The notes beneath the pieces are model-generated. The model worked only from the letters and a program-made list of their open reading frames with translations, was not told where the DNA came from and made no database searches. Positions 21,401 to 22,586 of a stretch of 22,586 bases of DNA are shown one piece after another. Source of the stretch: Bacteroidetes bacterium UBA6661 (GTDB taxonomy: Bacteria > Bacteroidota > Bacteroidia > AKYH767-A > OLB10); NCBI GenBank assembly GCA_002455375.1, contig DKKR01000045.1, forward strand, positions 24,034-46,619. Reading direction: 5' to 3'. Every line of letters starts with the position of its first letter. The first letter of the stretch is position 1. Made by a program: the position numbers and the translations under genes.

Positions 21401-22586
21401 AGCTCATCCAAAGTTTTGCCAATGCATAACCGATTGTAAATAATGAAGGTTGAGTATAGATCGTTTCTTTTAAAAGCTTTTCTGCTTTTTCTTTTTCAAC
21501 AGCTTCAGGATAAAGGATTGTACGCAAATCAATGCCTAAATGGGGTTGCAAAATGTTACAGCATGTGTCAACTGCATCTTTAAAAACTATTTCATCATCA
21601 TACAAATTTTTTCCCATGTTTACGTACTGTGAACCTTGACCCGGAAACATAAAAATAATTTCTGGACTGCCTGTTGTCAGTTCACGTGCAGCTGTTTTCT
21701 TGGGATTAGCTTGTTGTAATGTAGCTATAATCTCTTGCACATCACCACCTGAAATAATTCTGCGATGATTAAAATATTTTCGTCCTGTTTGTAAAGTGTA
21801 AGCAATGTCTGCAAGATTTAGATTAGGATTTTTCTCCAAAAACGATTGCAGGTTTTTTGTTTGTAAATCCAATGCATCCTTTGTTCTTCCTGAAAGTAAA
21901 AACAAATGCTTCTTACGTGCAATGCCTGATTCAACTTTTTGTGGTGCTTCTTCAACTACAACATGTGCATTAGTTCCGCCAACACCAAAAGAGCTGATAC
22001 CGGCACGCAAGGGCTCACCATTTTCTGTTGTCCAAATTTTTAAAGTGGAATTAACATAGAATGGTGAAGCTTCAAAATCAATTGCCGGATTTGCTTTTGA
22101 ATAATTTAATGAAGCTGGTAGAATTTTGTTTTTTAGTGCAAGACATGTTTTAATGAGGCCTGCAACGCCTGCTGCCGGTGTCAGGTGTCCGATATTGGTC
22201 TTTACCGATCCAACAGCACAAAATTGTTTTTTATCAGTTTTGCTTCTGAATGCCTGAGTGAGTGCTTCAATTTCTATTGGGTCACCAAGTGGTGTGGCAG
22301 TACCATGTGTTTCAATATATGAGATAGAATCTGGCGACACTCCTGCTTTGGCCTGTGCCATAGCAATAACTGCAGCCTGACCTTCAATACTTGGTGCAGT
22401 AAAGCTTGCTTTTTCACTGCCATCATTATTTAAGGCTGCACCTCGTATAACTGCGTAAATCTCGTCACCGTCTTTTATTGCATCTTTATATCTTTTCAGA
22501 ATAACAGCACCTGCACCATCACTAAAGACTGTTCCGTTGGCACCTGCATCAAATGCTCTTGTATGCCCGTCTTTACTGAACATGCC
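18408..22586 (-). CDS. Hybrid polyketide synthase with class-III aminotransferase (KS-AT-ACP-AMT), N-terminus outside window
   Basis: At least 1391 residues; the frame is open at the right edge, so the first half of the KS (with its active-site Cys) is missing. Numbering is from the first Met in the window. KS C-terminal half: THGTATPLGD (His93) and NIGHLTPAAG (His133), both catalytic. AT about 310-600: FMFPGQGSQ, GHSIGE (Ser406) and HAFH (502-505), the malonyl-CoA-type motif. There is no KR, DH or ER. ACP: LGLDSL (Ser738, phosphopantetheine site) within FLDLGLDSLFLTQ and KITFRQL, typical of ACPs that feed an aminotransferase. A Met/Gln-rich linker (812-833) follows. Then a PLP-dependent class-III aminotransferase about 925-1345: NTGSEAV, FDEVITGFR (Asp1140), YGKVIGG (Lys1168, Schiff base). 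The tail PGARLGKDANG ... DPERPGKFLMV resembles the segment before the C domain in mycosubtilin and microcystin synthetases. Predicted step: malonyl extension, then beta-keto to beta-amino conversion on the carrier. Confidence 0.93.
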   Translation of the reverse strand, partial: GMFSKDGHTRAFDAGANGTVFSDGAGAVILKRYKDAIKDGDEIYAVIRGAALNNDGSEKASFTAPSIEGQAAVIAMAQAKAGVSPDSISYIETHGTATPLGDPIEIEALTQAFRSKTDKKQFCAVGSVKTNIGHLTPAAGVAGLIKTCLALKNKILPASLNYSKANPAIDFEASPFYVNSTLKIWTTENGEPLRAGISSFGVGGTNAHVVVEEAPQKVESGIARKKHLFLLSGRTKDALDLQTKNLQSFLEKNPNLNLADIAYTLQTGRKYFNHRRIISGGDVQEIIATLQQANPKKTAARELTTGSPEIIFMFPGQGSQYVNMGKNLYDDEIVFKDAVDTCCNILQPHLGIDLRTILYPEAVEKEKAEKLLKETIYTQPSLFTIGYALAKLWMSWGIQPKGFIGHSIGEFAGAHLAGVFSLEDALMLVANRGRMMQELPHGSMLSVRKPAAEIEKEIDSTCSIAAINGPALCVVAGPTEKIEALQKSLESREITAKLLVTSHAFHSPMMEPMLKPFLEKIKSVKLNKPTIPFVSTATSQWISDAEATNPEYWMNHVRATVRFAEGIQTLWSDKPQRVLLECGPRNTAATLAKQQAKEPARQTAISSLSDSADNYAEWEQILFALGQLWMSGAEINWQNFYALEKRKRIALPTYPFEKKRYWLDPIKSTTNIKSEISYSDSVYLNNDSGFEINQQQLNTTTMNRKDLITAELKTILEESSGMELGNDSSATFLDLGLDSLFLTQAALTISKKYGVKITFRQLNEEFSSLQSLSAHLDANLPADAMPTAKVASQQVPQQTNIAPQQPAIQTSGMNPMQMMMMQQMQMMQMMMQQMNQPQQQVAPSVQAHIEKAVEIKSHTKKEDVSENEKAELAKPFGAIARIEKASANDITAEQEKWLKQFITAYTEKTKASKKYCQDYRSVLADPRVVTGFKPALKEIIYQVVVNKSKGVKFQDIDNNEYVDVLNGFGSNFFGWGNDMLKNVWKKQLDDGIELGPQTPLAGECAQLICELTGYDRAGFCNTGSEAVLGAMRIARTVTGRNLIICFNGSYHGINDEVIVRGTKKLKSFPAAAGIMPESVQNMLVLDYGTEESLQIIRERMDEIAAVMIEPIQSRRADFHPKEFIHEVRKLTKENNVLMIFDEVITGFRLRLGGAQEYYGVDADLSTYGKVIGGNMPVGAIAGKKQYMDALDGGFWQYGDNSIPEVGVTYFAGTFVRHPLAMAAMKEVLLYLKKEGKPLYEKLNAKTQRLVDEVNAHSKKLGSPFKLVTFGSLFKGKWETEPHYTELLFAMMRYKGVHIMDGFPCFLTLAFTDADVDFVISKFKESLSELCEIGFIPSDKNNDHSQITSNEHHQNGNGQHPPLPGARLGKDANGKDAWFIADPERPGKFLMVN

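Noticed and set aside
1..22586. CRISPR arrays, insertion sequences, rRNA genes and integrases
   Set aside because: No regularly spaced repeats, transposase or integrase motifs, or rRNA-like sequence were seen on either strand.

Overview
The window reads as a chromosomal segment of a low-GC member of the Bacteroidota, possibly a Chitinophagales/Sphingobacteriia-type lineage. The evidence is: repeated TAnnTTTG -7 promoter elements and few obvious Shine-Dalgarno sequences; two DUF6089 outer-membrane barrels beside NAD kinase; a LytS/LytTR two-component pair; a PdxJ with the NINK variant of its N-terminal motif; and a tRNA gene without an encoded CCA end. Genus-level placement is not possible by eye.

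Layout. At 1-611 (minus) is a secreted Asp-box (sialidase-like beta-propeller) protein whose frame carries one in-frame TAA inside an Asp-box. At 732-3512 (plus) are an M13 lipoprotein metallopeptidase and a small serine esterase. Positions 3513-3920 hold no convincing gene but are structured: an array of hairpins (possibly a group II intron remnant), two tandem palindromes, two or three TTTACCGA direct repeats with a 21-nt period, and a -7 element. This region leads into a four-gene operon at 3921-6859: a LiaF-like membrane protein, a DUF4288 protein, a LytS-type histidine kinase and a LytTR response regulator. It looks like a cell-envelope sensing unit, and the direct repeats have the geometry expected of a LytTR operator.

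At 6861-8005 (minus) are pdxJ and a coupled small secreted protein. They diverge from a plus-strand series at 8072-12873: a CBS/ACT-like protein, a one-POTRA Omp85 barrel, NAD kinase, and two tandem DUF6089 proteins. The two directions are separated by back-to-back -7 elements in a near-perfect 17-bp palindrome. In many Bacteroidota, as I recall, uppS and bamA follow DUF6089. Here that place is taken by an accessory block (12874-14859): a 22-codon ORF, an unknown 81-aa protein, an AlbA_2/HATPase_c_4 Schlafen-like regulator, and a long inverted-repeat element whose edge merges with the mfd promoter. Then come mfd (14860-18225) and a tRNA-Arg(CCG).

From 18408 to the right edge (minus) is the C-terminal part of a hybrid polyketide synthase: KS (partial), malonyl-type AT, ACP, Met/Gln-rich linker, class-III aminotransferase, and a linker tail of the mycosubtilin/microcystin type. 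It predicts a beta-amino-acyl product. The protein stops exactly where a condensation domain normally begins, and the gene ends 80 bp from the 3' end of the tRNA gene. The most promising leads are the PKS-aminotransferase locus, the LiaF/DUF4288/LytS/LytTR operon with its upstream sites, and the accessory block with its long inverted repeat.
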